A stretch of 64,000 nucleotides of DNA from an uncultured Lachnospiraceae bacterium (GTDB lineage: Bacteria; Bacillota; Clostridia; Lachnospirales; Lachnospiraceae). This document shows, in pieces, positions 17,366 through 25,924 of this stretch (the first letter of the stretch is position 1; every line of letters starts with the position of its first letter). Made by a program: the position numbers and the translations under genes. The stretch lies in NCBI GenBank assembly GCA_910586315.1, contig CAJUIP010000021.1, positions 1-64,000 on the forward strand, read 5' to 3'. The notes under the pieces are model-generated. The model worked only from the letters and a program-made list of their open reading frames with translations, was not told the DNA's origin and did no database searches.

Positions 17366-18118
17366 ATGTTGGAAGAACTAAAAAAAGCGGTATGGAACGC
17401 AAACCTCTCCCTTGCCGGGAAAGGGATTGTAATTTATACGTGGGGAAATGTCAGTGGCATATCGGACGACAGGAGATATATGGCAATTAAGCCGTCCGGC
17501 GTTGATTATGACAAAATGCAGTGGGAAGATATGGTGATTGTTGAAGTTAAAACGGGGAATATTATGGAAGGAAGGCAGAGACCTTCCTCCGATACAGAAA
17601 CGCATCTGGAGCTATATCGAAAATACGGAGGCATAAAGGGTATTGTGCATACCCACTCTGTAAATGCTGTGGCATTTGCACAGGCGGGAAGAGGAATACA
17701 GGCGTTAGGCACGACCCATGCCGATTACTTTTATGGAGACATTCCATGCACAAGAGAATTGAGCAGAGCGGAAGTGGAAGAGGCGTATGAATCGAACACA
17801 GGGAAGGTAATCGTTGAGACAATCGAACAGATGGGATACGACCCGATGGCGGTTCCGGGGATCGTGGTGAAAGGCCATGGGCCTTTCGCGTGGGGCGACA
17901 GCCCTGAAAATGCAGTATATCATGCGGTTGTGATGGAGAAGGCTGCAGAGATGAATTTAAAAACGCTGATGCTGAATCCGGATGCCTGTCTGGCCCCCTA
18001 TATCCTGGAGAAACATTACAGGAGAAAACATGGAGAAGATGCGTATTATGGACAGGAAATCGCACGAAAGCAACAACTTTTGGTTGTTGGTGAACAAGAA
18101 AAGTTTGATTTACAGTAA
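17366..18118 (+). CDS. Class II aldolase, L-ribulose-5-phosphate 4-epimerase-like
   Basis: 250 residues. The zinc ligands are in HTHSVNAVAFAQ and the distal VKGHGPFAWG motif; SGNVS-like GNVSG near residue 30 and KPSGVDYD bind phosphate. Length and motifs fit AraD/UlaF/SgbE, which interconvert L-ribulose 5-phosphate and D-xylulose 5-phosphate. With an UlaE-like 3-epimerase further along it would complete a route from L-xylulose 5-phosphate. The start at 17366 follows GGGGGTAGG; upstream in-frame codons are not family-like. First gene of a long same-strand island. Confidence 0.88.
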   Translation: MLEELKKAVWNANLSLAGKGIVIYTWGNVSGISDDRRYMAIKPSGVDYDKMQWEDMVIVEVKTGNIMEGRQRPSSDTETHLELYRKYGGIKGIVHTHSVNAVAFAQAGRGIQALGTTHADYFYGDIPCTRELSRAEVEEAYESNTGKVIVETIEQMGYDPMAVPGIVVKGHGPFAWGDSPENAVYHAVVMEKAAEMNLKTLMLNPDACLAPYILEKHYRRKHGEDAYYGQEIARKQQLLVVGEQEKFDLQ

Positions 18119-18150
18119 AATGTAGATAAGATACAATGTAGACATGGAAA

Positions 18151-18166
18151 TAAATTGTACAATTTA
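18151..18166. promoter_or_regulatory. Perfect 16-bp palindrome before the sugar-binding protein gene
   Basis: TAAATTGT followed by its exact complement ACAATTTA. It sits between the AraD-like gene and the binding-protein gene, 53 bases before the latter. The core TTGTACAA recurs at 36760-36767 in the dpp promoter region. Candidate operator. Confidence 0.5.
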
Positions 18167-18218
18167 CCTATCAAATGGCCGATCGTGTGAAAATAACGAA
18201 AACAGGAGGAATCGGAAT

Positions 18219-19349
18219 ATGAAAAAAACAGTAGCTTATTTACTGGCATTTGCATTGGCGGCAGGGACGCTGGCCGGGTGCTCATCATCAGATACCAATC
18301 CAACGACTGCGGCTGCCACGACAGCGGCAGAGACAACGAAAGCTCCCGCCGCGGCGGATACAACAGCGGCTACGGGGGAAAAGACAGAAGATGCTTTTGA
18401 AAAGAAGGAGTTATCGGAACTTAAGATTGGAGTTTCCTTCTATGCATATGCCAGCGCTTCTGCTATCCGCCAGCTCGATTATCTGCGTTATGTTTTCGAA
18501 GAAGCCGGATGCGAAGTACCGTATGCTGTTGCCAATAACAGTGTGGAGCAGCAGATTGCGGATGTGGAGAACCTGATTGAACAGGACTGTGATGCGATTA
18601 TCCTGGATCCATGCCAGATGGAGGGGTATGAGGATGTGCTTCAACAGTGCAAGGATGCCAAAATCCCGGTATTTATTATGGGAAATAAGCTGAATCCGGA
18701 GGTTTATACCGCGGGAGAGGATTACGTTACATTGCTGCAGTCAGATATGGTTCTTCAGGGGGAAAACGCCGGCCATGCAGCCGCGAAAGTAGCCAAAGAA
18801 GAGCTTCAGGGAACCGCGTATGCAGTCGTAACCTTTGGAACGCCCGGTATGCAGAGTGCGACGGACCGTATCAACGGATATAACAATATTGATTTCTCTG
18901 ACGACAGCATTGTTACGATTGGCGTGCAGACCGCCTACAATAAGGCAGCGGACGCGCAGTCAATCGTTGAAAACTACATTATGAGCACCGGAGGACCAGA
19001 AGCCGAAAAAGGTGTGAACACTATTGTCTGCATGACACATAACTGTGCGATTGGCGCGATTGCGGCCGTTAAAAATATGGGATATAAGCCCAATGAGGAC
19101 ATTTATATTATTGTGGTAGACGGTGTAAAGGAAGACCTTCAGGCCATTATTGACGGCGACCTCTACATTGCAGTCGAGTCCCCCTGCTTTTATGCCGAGC
19201 AGCAGCTTGAGCTGATTGAAAAATATTTCCAGGGTGAGAAGCTGGAACCATATTATGAGATCAAGACGACAATTTTCGACAAAGATAACGCGCAGGAATG
19301 GTATGACAAGTTTAACGAATACGATACCGTTATCGGGTATACGGGTTAA
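18219..19349 (+). CDS. Sugar ABC transporter substrate-binding lipoprotein (RbsB-type)
   Basis: 376 residues. A signal peptide ends in the lipobox LAGC, followed by an Ala/Thr/Glu linker and a periplasmic-binding-protein fold beginning KIGVSFYAYASASAIRQLDY. It should capture a monosaccharide or related compound at the cell surface. The start at 18219 follows ACAGGAGGA; codons open upstream to 18144 lack a leader peptide. It heads the ABC module with the ATPase and two permeases downstream. Ligand specificity cannot be read from sequence; context suggests a pentose or sugar acid. Confidence 0.88.
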   Translation: MKKTVAYLLAFALAAGTLAGCSSSDTNPTTAAATTAAETTKAPAAADTTAATGEKTEDAFEKKELSELKIGVSFYAYASASAIRQLDYLRYVFEEAGCEVPYAVANNSVEQQIADVENLIEQDCDAIILDPCQMEGYEDVLQQCKDAKIPVFIMGNKLNPEVYTAGEDYVTLLQSDMVLQGENAGHAAAKVAKEELQGTAYAVVTFGTPGMQSATDRINGYNNIDFSDDSIVTIGVQTAYNKAADAQSIVENYIMSTGGPEAEKGVNTIVCMTHNCAIGAIAAVKNMGYKPNEDIYIIVVDGVKEDLQAIIDGDLYIAVESPCFYAEQQLELIEKYFQGEKLEPYYEIKTTIFDKDNAQEWYDKFNEYDTVIGYTG

Positions 19350-19374
19350 GGATGGAAGGATAACATGTGATGCG

Positions 19375-19411
19375 GGGCCGGTATATGGGTGGAGATTTCG
19401 TATGCCGGCCC
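19375..19411 (+). ncRNA. Intercistronic hairpin after the binding-protein gene
   Basis: GGGCCGGTAT (19375-19384) pairs with ATGCCGGCCC (19402-19411), ten pairs including one G-U. It lacks a T-run on the plus strand, so it more likely stabilises the binding-protein mRNA 3 prime end than terminates, giving more binding protein than transporter. Confidence 0.5.
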
Positions 19412-19438
19412 TAAAAAAACAACAATTGAGGTGATACG

Positions 19439-21013
19439 TTGGATAACATTCAGAATAAACAGGAATATGTACTGGAAGCGCTGCATATCAACAAATCATT
19501 TGCTCAGATCCCTGCTTTGTCTGATGTGAATTTTTCGGTACGTCCCGGTGAAGTCATGGCGCTTATGGGAGAAAACGGCGCGGGAAAATCCACGCTGATA
19601 AAAATAATTACCGGCCTGTATACGAAAGAATCCGGAAAGATTCTCCTTGACGGAAAGGAAATAAATCCGAAGACTGTCGTGGAATCTCAGTCCATGGGAA
19701 TCCGAAGTGTTTATCAGGAGTTAAATCTAAGCCCGTTTTTAAGCGTAGCGGAAAACCTTTTTATTGGCCATGAAGTCAAAGACAGCCGTGGGTTTATTGA
19801 CTGGAAAAAAACAAACGAAGAGGCAGAGCGCATACTGGCCGAAATGTCGATACAGATTGACGTTACCCGTCCGCTGCAGGAATTGACGGCAGCTTTACAG
19901 CAAATGGTGGCGATTGCCAGAGCAGTGATGATAAACGCAAAAGTCCTGATTCTGGATGAGGCGACCTCTTCTCTCGACGAGGACGAGGTTCAGGTGCTTT
20001 TTAAGGAAATCAGGCGCCTGAAAGAAAAAGGGATTGGAATTATATACGTAACCCATCGAATGAACGAGGTCTTTACCATCAGCGACAGAATTACCGTGCT
20101 TAGAAATGGAAAACTGATTGGCGTCTATAACAGTGCGGATATCGATATGAACGGGCTTGTTACCAGTATGATCGGAGATGCCGTCGGCAGGGCGGAGATA
20201 AAGAGAAAAAAAGTAAACGATGCCCTGAAAAGTGCTCCCGTTATTTACAGTCTTAAGAATATCAATAAGAAAAACAGATTATATGATGTCAATATTGATA
20301 TCAAGCAGGGAGAGATTGTGGGCCTGGCAGGCCTCCTTGGATCCGGAAGAACAGAGCTTGCAAAAATAATTTTTGGCGATGATGCGGATTTCACCGGAGA
20401 ACGTCTGTTTATGGGAAAACCTGTAGAACACAGGACTCCGGCGGCTTCCATAAAAAACGGAATTGCCTATTGTACGGAGGAAAGAAGGAGCGAGGGCATT
20501 TTTGCCTTGATGGGCGTGGACGACAATATCATAATGCCTTCCATTCGTAATTATACGAGGTTTGGCGTGATTGACAATGGCAGAAAAGCGGAAGTCATAA
20601 GAAAATTTATTGACCGTCTGGCTGTAAAGACTCCTTCCGCCAAAATGGAAATCAGGAAACTGTCCGGAGGAAATCAGCAAAAAGCGCTGGTAGCCAGATG
20701 GCTGTGTATGGACACAAAGCTCATTATCTTTGATGAGCCGACCAGAGGAATTGATGTAGGTGCGAAGGGAGAGATTGAGAAGCTGATCCAGAAGCTTGCG
20801 GCGGATGGATTGTCAGTGATTTATATTTCTTCCGAGTTTGAGGAACTGGTACGCGGATGTGACAGGATCCTTGTCTTATATGAAGGACATGTTGTGGAGG
20901 AGCTGACAGGAGACGCCATATCCAGCGAAAATATTTCTTCTGCCATAGCGGCCGGAGGAAAACGTATTCATGCACAGAATCATCGAGAAGAAGGGGGTGG
21001 CGCTCATGTCTAG
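19439..21013 (+). CDS. Sugar ABC transporter ATPase, two nucleotide-binding domains (RbsA/MglA-type)
   Basis: 524 residues. The first domain has Walker A GENGAGKST and Walker B VLILDEATSSLDEDE with a variant signature TAALQQMVAIARAV; the second has a degenerate Walker A GLLGSGRTE and signature LSGGNQQKALVARW, as usual for monosaccharide importers where only one site is fully active. It starts with TTG at 19439 behind GAGGTGA. It energises the two permeases that follow and overlaps the first by eight bases. Confidence 0.92.
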   Translation: MDNIQNKQEYVLEALHINKSFAQIPALSDVNFSVRPGEVMALMGENGAGKSTLIKIITGLYTKESGKILLDGKEINPKTVVESQSMGIRSVYQELNLSPFLSVAENLFIGHEVKDSRGFIDWKKTNEEAERILAEMSIQIDVTRPLQELTAALQQMVAIARAVMINAKVLILDEATSSLDEDEVQVLFKEIRRLKEKGIGIIYVTHRMNEVFTISDRITVLRNGKLIGVYNSADIDMNGLVTSMIGDAVGRAEIKRKKVNDALKSAPVIYSLKNINKKNRLYDVNIDIKQGEIVGLAGLLGSGRTELAKIIFGDDADFTGERLFMGKPVEHRTPAASIKNGIAYCTEERRSEGIFALMGVDDNIIMPSIRNYTRFGVIDNGRKAEVIRKFIDRLAVKTPSAKMEIRKLSGGNQQKALVARWLCMDTKLIIFDEPTRGIDVGAKGEIEKLIQKLAADGLSVIYISSEFEELVRGCDRILVLYEGHVVEELTGDAISSENISSAIAAGGKRIHAQNHREEGGGAHV

Positions 21014-21965
21014 AAAGCAAATCAGTAAAACTTCAGTGATAGATTTCATTATTAACAATGCGGCCATCCTGATGTGCGTGATTCTTATTATCTATAATTC
21101 TGTTTTTACAGCAAAGTTTTTTCAAATCAATACACTTTGGAACATGCTTTCACAGACAGCATCCCTGATGTTTGTGACAATGGGGATGACGATTGTTATC
21201 TCGGCAGGATGCACCGATCTTTCTGTCGGGGCTATCATGGCGATTTCCTCATCAATCTGCGGCGAATTGATTCTTGCTACCGGAAACGAGGCCCTTGCCA
21301 TGCTCATAGCCATAGCGGCATGCCTGCTTTGCGGCCTGGTCAACGGTACGCTGGTTGCGAAGTGTAACCTGCAGCCGATGGTGGCGATGCTGGTTACAAG
21401 AATGGTGTACAGGGCCTGGGCACAGATTTACACATCAGGGATTGCGCGGACGGTAAACAGTGCCTTTGGCAGACTGATTGCCCAGACACGCCTGTTTTCG
21501 TTCCGAATGCCGGTTATTGTGATTCCAATGGTTTTCATCATATGCCTTGCGGCTTTTATTGTAAAAAAGACCAGATTTGGAAAATATGTGGAAGCAGTCG
21601 GAAATAATCAGAGAACAGCGTATCTGTGCGGAATTTCTGTGACCGGGACAATTATGGCAGTCTATCTGCTGTCGGCATTCTTCGCCAGCATGGCCGGAAT
21701 GATTGAGTTATTCCGGAGCGGAGCCACGGACGCAAATACGATTGGCATTGATTATGAGATGAGCGCCATTGCGGCTACCACCATCGGCGGTACGAGCATG
21801 AGAGGAGGAAAGGCCAGGCTTCTTGGCGCGGCCGCGGGAGCCCTGTTAATGACGCTGATTACGATGACCGTTAATTTTACCAATATTACGTATCAGATGG
21901 CCAATGTGCTGAAAGCAGTGATTATTATCATGGCTCTTGCCATGCAGTCGGCCAACAGGTCATGA
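21006..21965 (+). CDS. Sugar ABC transporter permease 1 (RbsC-type)
   Basis: 319 residues with about nine hydrophobic helices. The family motif region is seen as TDLSVGAIMAIS and AIAATTIGGTSMRGGKA. The start at 21006 follows GGGGGTGG and overlaps the ATPase gene; an ATG at 20970 is open but lacks a ribosome site. With permease 2 it should form a heterodimeric channel. Confidence 0.9.
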   Translation: MSRKQISKTSVIDFIINNAAILMCVILIIYNSVFTAKFFQINTLWNMLSQTASLMFVTMGMTIVISAGCTDLSVGAIMAISSSICGELILATGNEALAMLIAIAACLLCGLVNGTLVAKCNLQPMVAMLVTRMVYRAWAQIYTSGIARTVNSAFGRLIAQTRLFSFRMPVIVIPMVFIICLAAFIVKKTRFGKYVEAVGNNQRTAYLCGISVTGTIMAVYLLSAFFASMAGMIELFRSGATDANTIGIDYEMSAIAATTIGGTSMRGGKARLLGAAAGALLMTLITMTVNFTNITYQMANVLKAVIIIMALAMQSANRS

Positions 21966-21979
21966 GGAGGTGCCAAAAC

Positions 21980-22948
21980 GTGAATAAAAAGGAAATTACC
22001 ATGCAAAACGTGAGAAACTGTCTTCGCGGAAAAGGGACCTTGCTCGTACTTATCGCCATGATACTCTTTTCTACATGTACATTTGGAAGCACATTTATGT
22101 CATGGAGCAATCTATCCAATGTATTAAGGCAGATGAGCTGGTTCGGAATCGCCGCCATCGGCGTCAACCTGTGTATTATCGCGGGCGGCCGTGACGTATC
22201 CGTGGGCTATACCGCCATGCTTACGGGGATGATTTTCACCTTTTGTATTACAAAGCTTGGTTTAAACTTATGGATTGCGGTGCTGATTGCTTTATGCGTC
22301 GGGCCGTTTGTGGGCATGATAAACGGCTTTATTATCGCAAAGCTCCATGTGAGGGCCATGATCGCCACGCTGTCCGTTGGATGGATCCTCAGCTCACTGG
22401 GATTGATTATCAATAATGATTCGACTATTTATATCTCCAAGCAGACTCCCTATATTAACCTGTTTTACAGTATCAGCAGAAGCAGCCTGTTTGGATTCCT
22501 CCCGACTCCGTTTTGTATCTTCTTGATTCTCGTATTTGCGTTCTGGTATTTTACAACAAGAACATCGACAGGAAGAGCCATTTATGCCATCGGCGGGGAT
22601 GCGGAGAGCGCGTCCATGATGGGAATCCATGTGGTGAAAACACAGATGATCACCCACTTTATCTGCAGCGTTCTGGCATGTATTGCCGGCCTGTTTCTGG
22701 TTGCCAGAACCGGTGTGGGAGACCCGGCAAGCTGCAGCCAGTGGGGATTTACCATGATGTCCACCGTTGTTATCGGCGGAACACGGATGAGAGGCGGCCG
22801 CGGAGACATTCGCGGAATCATTATAGGCGTTCTGATTTACGGGATGATCGGAAATATGCTTACCATGGCAGGGATGACAAAATACTGGCAGGATATGATT
22901 ACGGGACTTGTCCTGCTGATGGCAATCCTTTCCCAGAACTTTAAATAG
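21980..22948 (+). CDS. Sugar ABC transporter permease 2 (RbsC-type)
   Basis: 322 residues, same family as permease 1 (GGRDVSVGYTAMLTG and TVVIGGTRMRGGRGD). Two starts are possible: ATG 21962 overlapping the previous stop, or GTG 21980. GTG is chosen because AGGAGGTG lies at 21965-21972, inside the reading frame of the longer form and at ideal distance from 21980. The presence of two related permeases rather than a homodimer resembles the AraH/YtfT-YjfF type of importer. Confidence 0.88.
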   Translation: MNKKEITMQNVRNCLRGKGTLLVLIAMILFSTCTFGSTFMSWSNLSNVLRQMSWFGIAAIGVNLCIIAGGRDVSVGYTAMLTGMIFTFCITKLGLNLWIAVLIALCVGPFVGMINGFIIAKLHVRAMIATLSVGWILSSLGLIINNDSTIYISKQTPYINLFYSISRSSLFGFLPTPFCIFLILVFAFWYFTTRTSTGRAIYAIGGDAESASMMGIHVVKTQMITHFICSVLACIAGLFLVARTGVGDPASCSQWGFTMMSTVVIGGTRMRGGRGDIRGIIIGVLIYGMIGNMLTMAGMTKYWQDMITGLVLLMAILSQNFK

Positions 22949-22960
22949 GCGGAGGTGCGT

Positions 22961-24040
22961 ATGATAACGGACATAAAAAAATTTGCCTGTGCGATAACGG
23001 ATGAACTGAAGGAATGCCTGGAACAGGTAAAACCAGAGCAGGCAGGGAAACTTTACCGCGATATCAAAGAGGCTGACAGGGTATTTGTGTGGGCGCCCGG
23101 AAGATGCCAGGCAATGCTCAGATGCTTTATCGCAAGGCTTACGAAGGCGGGAAAAACGGCATACGTTGTGGGAGATACCATTACTCCGGCGATAGGGGAA
23201 GGGGATCTGTTAATCCTTGCAAGCGGCGCAGGCCATAATATCGGAGTTGCCAGTATCGGAGAACGGGCCCGCACCTTTGGCGCCAAGGTCGTTTTGCTGA
23301 CGATTGTGAAAGAATCCCTGTGCCAGAGCGTTTCTGACTACGTTGTCATAATTCCCGGAAGAACTGCTGCCTGCGGCGGGATCGGAACTTCCATACAGCC
23401 GGGAGGAGGAAAGTATGAGCAGAGCATGTTCCTTTTGCTGGAGGCGATAGCAGAATGCTACAGTGCGGAAAAAAAGGAACAAACAGAGCTCACTCCAGGG
23501 AAGCTGATGGAGACTGCGGTAAGGCTGACTGCCGATATCAGAAATGTAATCGGAACTTTGGAGGAAGCTCGGGCGGAGGCAGTGTTTTTGGCAGTCAGTC
23601 TGGCAGCGAAACGGGGAAAGCGTGTTTTTGTATGGTCCTTTGCTCCGCGCCAGATTACGCTTATGCGCTGCTACCTGATGCGGCTTATGCATATGGGCGT
23701 TAAGGCATTTGTCTGGGGAGATACGGTTTGCCCGGAGCCGGAGGAATCCGACATTTTCCTTGTTTCGGATGCGTCCGGCAGGGATGAGGCCACAAAAACG
23801 GTGATCCGTCAGATGAGAGAGAAGGGGGCGGACGTATTCCTTTTGACGAAAGACCAGAACGGCCGTGTGGAAGCAGGAAAAGAACTACATTTTAAGGTGA
23901 ATGAAAGAAACGATTCAGACGGAACACAGCTTTTTGAGCAAAGTATGCTCATCCTTCTGGATGCCATGATAGCAAAACACAGCGACGTTCTTGGATATGA
24001 AAAATCAGCAGCCTTTAAACGGCATGCAAATCTTGAATAG
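22961..24040 (+). CDS. Tandem SIS-domain protein, 6-phospho-3-hexuloisomerase-like
   Basis: 359 residues formed of two similar halves of about 180. Each half contains a matching core: RVFVWAPGRCQAMLRCF...VVGDTITPAIGEGDLLILASG in the first and RVFVWSFAPRQITLMRCY...VWGDTVCPEPEESDIFLVSD in the second. SIS domains bind phosphosugars; HxlB-type PHI enzymes are single-domain tetramers, so an internal duplication is unusual. The second half has lost the SGAGH-type loop (reads SDASGRD). ATG 22961 follows GGCGGAGG. An aldose/ketose phosphate isomerase is the best guess. Confidence 0.75.
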   Translation: MITDIKKFACAITDELKECLEQVKPEQAGKLYRDIKEADRVFVWAPGRCQAMLRCFIARLTKAGKTAYVVGDTITPAIGEGDLLILASGAGHNIGVASIGERARTFGAKVVLLTIVKESLCQSVSDYVVIIPGRTAACGGIGTSIQPGGGKYEQSMFLLLEAIAECYSAEKKEQTELTPGKLMETAVRLTADIRNVIGTLEEARAEAVFLAVSLAAKRGKRVFVWSFAPRQITLMRCYLMRLMHMGVKAFVWGDTVCPEPEESDIFLVSDASGRDEATKTVIRQMREKGADVFLLTKDQNGRVEAGKELHFKVNERNDSDGTQLFEQSMLILLDAMIAKHSDVLGYEKSAAFKRHANLE

Positions 24041-24042
24041 AA

Positions 24043-24069
24043 GTAACGGCGGGGGCGCCAAACCGTTAC
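24043..24069 (+). repeat. GTAAC...GTTAC hairpin before the first CitE-like gene
   Basis: Arms GTAACGG (24043-24049) and CCGTTAC (24063-24069), perfect complements, 13-base loop beginning CGGG and ending CAAA. Same arm spacing as the yfcC hairpin. Confidence 0.6.
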
Positions 24070-24094
24070 GAATAAAGCATAAAGGAGACCAGTT

Positions 24095-25003
24095 ATGAGA
24101 GTAAGAAGAACATTATTTTGGGTGAATGGACCGGATTTCGCCAATCTTGATGATGTGCTGAAAACAAACACAGATGCGATCCAGTTTGATCTGGAACAGC
24201 ACTGTCCCGGGCCGGACAAGCTTCGCGCCAGGGAAAACCTGTGCCGGATTTTAAAGGAACGGGATCTTGGAACGAAAGAGAAGATCGTTCGTATCAACCA
24301 TCCGGATACACAGATGGGAATAGATGATCTGGATGCAATTCTGCCGTGTATGCCGGATACCATCCGCATTCCAAAGGCAGAGCATGTGGAAACGATTTTG
24401 AAGGTCGATAAAATTATCACCGAGTTTGAGAAGAAAAATAAGCTGCCCAGGAATACGATTGAGATCCTGATTCTTCTTGAAACACCTTTGGGCATTATGA
24501 ACGGTTACGCACTGGACAGCTGCTGCCAGAGAGTGACCGGAGTAGGGCTGGGGGCAGGAGATCTTACAACGGCAATGCATGTGAAGAGATCCACCCGGAA
24601 AGGGAATATTCAGCTGGTATACGCGAAGCAGAAAATGGTTTTGGATGCAAAAGCCGCAGGAATCGGAGTGACGGATACGGTGGTAGGAACCAATGATCCG
24701 GCGGAGCTTGCCAGAATAAAGGATTTTGTCCGCGAAGATACGGAAGTGGATAAGGAAATGGGATTTACAGGGAGATCTGTAGGGACCCTGGATCATGTGG
24801 ACATGATCAATGATATCTTCGCGCCCAGTTTTCAGGAAGTGGAAATAGCCAGGACTATCGTTACGGCGTATGAGAAGAGCAAGGAAGCCAGAGAAGCGGA
24901 TGCATATCTGAACGGGAAATGGATCGATCCGGATGACTATGTAAGCAGCAAATATATCCTTGAGCTGGCGGAAGCCATCAGCAGGAAGGTAAAGGTGTGC
25001 TAG
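24095..25003 (+). CDS. CitE-like lyase/aldolase (HpcH/HpaI superfamily), copy 1
   Basis: 302 residues. TIM-barrel lyase with the CitE hallmarks IQFDLEQHCP, KIVRINHPDT (substrate Arg), DTIRIPKAE (metal Glu) and LLETPLGIMN. Citrate lyase companions (citD, citF) are absent, so it is not part of citrate lyase; stand-alone relatives cleave malyl-CoA-like or sugar-acid substrates. It is clearly paralogous to the gene at 26808 (compare DLDAILPCMPDTIRIPK with DLEAILPCVPDVIRLPK). AAAGGAGA precedes the start. Confidence 0.8.
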   Translation: MRVRRTLFWVNGPDFANLDDVLKTNTDAIQFDLEQHCPGPDKLRARENLCRILKERDLGTKEKIVRINHPDTQMGIDDLDAILPCMPDTIRIPKAEHVETILKVDKIITEFEKKNKLPRNTIEILILLETPLGIMNGYALDSCCQRVTGVGLGAGDLTTAMHVKRSTRKGNIQLVYAKQKMVLDAKAAGIGVTDTVVGTNDPAELARIKDFVREDTEVDKEMGFTGRSVGTLDHVDMINDIFAPSFQEVEIARTIVTAYEKSKEAREADAYLNGKWIDPDDYVSSKYILELAEAISRKVKVC

Positions 25004-25049
25004 GCTGGCATACCAGCAGATAAATCACAGCAGAAATGGAAGGGAAGTT

Positions 25050-25922
25050 ATGAAATTAAAAAATTTGAAACGTTCACAGATTGCGATGTCCACATTTCCG
25101 TATAACCGCTGTTCTCTGGATTATACGCTGGATTCCCTTGAGCGCATCGGCGGGAAGGCATTTGAATTTCAGGCGGTCGATCCGCTTCTTAGTCTCGAGG
25201 ATATCGGATACGCGGATATGAGGCGGATTGCGAAAAAAATTGCCGATCACAATCTTCAATGCATCTGCGTGACTCCGGATGTGATGAATTACCCTGTCAA
25301 TCTCGCGTCAGGCAGCCTTTCAACCAGAAGAAGGAGTATTCAATATTTAAAGACAGCCATTGACTGCGCGAATGTTTTTGGCGCGCCTTTCATTCAGATG
25401 CATGTCGGCTATTCCCTGATTGATGAATCACCGGAGGAGGCCTGGAAGAGATCTGCGGATTCCATGCGCGAACTGGCGGAATACGCGGTTTCGAGGGATG
25501 TGGTGATTACCTCGGAATATTCTGTTTTTACCTGGAAATCGGTCCTGCAAAGTTCCAGAGACTTACGCAGAATGATTGATGAAGTCAATTCGCCTGGGTA
25601 TAAAGGCATGACGGATACGGTTGTCATGGTAAAAATTCCGGAAACGATTGAGGACGCCGTTCAAAATATTGGGATTGAAAATCTCAGACATGTACATTTC
25701 ACAGACGGACTGGGGAACGCAACCTCTTCGTTACATATGGTCCCCGGAGAAGGAAAGCTTCCGTTGGAGCATATCCTGCAGGTGCTTGATGAGGAAGGCT
25801 ATTGCGGATATCTGTCCCTTGAGCTGCAGGGAGCAGAAGACACTGCCCATGAAGCCATGTTAAAAGGATACCGGTGGATGTGCGAACATATGGAAAACGA
25901 ACAGGAATCGAGGGGAGAATAA
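25050..25922 (+). CDS. Sugar phosphate isomerase/epimerase-like TIM barrel, copy 1
   Basis: 290 residues in the xylose-isomerase-like AP2Ec superfamily (IolE/IolH/UlaE-type). Typical elements are FIQMHVGYS in the middle, RHVHFTDG and MVPGEGKLPLEHIL near the end, and YLSLEL. Members isomerise or epimerise sugars or sugar acids using a divalent metal. It starts behind GGAAGGGAAG. The next gene is a paralogue starting only three bases after this stop codon. Confidence 0.8.
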   Translation: MKLKNLKRSQIAMSTFPYNRCSLDYTLDSLERIGGKAFEFQAVDPLLSLEDIGYADMRRIAKKIADHNLQCICVTPDVMNYPVNLASGSLSTRRRSIQYLKTAIDCANVFGAPFIQMHVGYSLIDESPEEAWKRSADSMRELAEYAVSRDVVITSEYSVFTWKSVLQSSRDLRRMIDEVNSPGYKGMTDTVVMVKIPETIEDAVQNIGIENLRHVHFTDGLGNATSSLHMVPGEGKLPLEHILQVLDEEGYCGYLSLELQGAEDTAHEAMLKGYRWMCEHMENEQESRGE

Positions 25923-25924
25923 GA

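Noticed and set aside
20279..20680. Long reverse-strand ORF in the sugar ATPase gene
   Set aside because: It is a shadow of the well-supported RbsA-type gene on the plus strand; no motifs.
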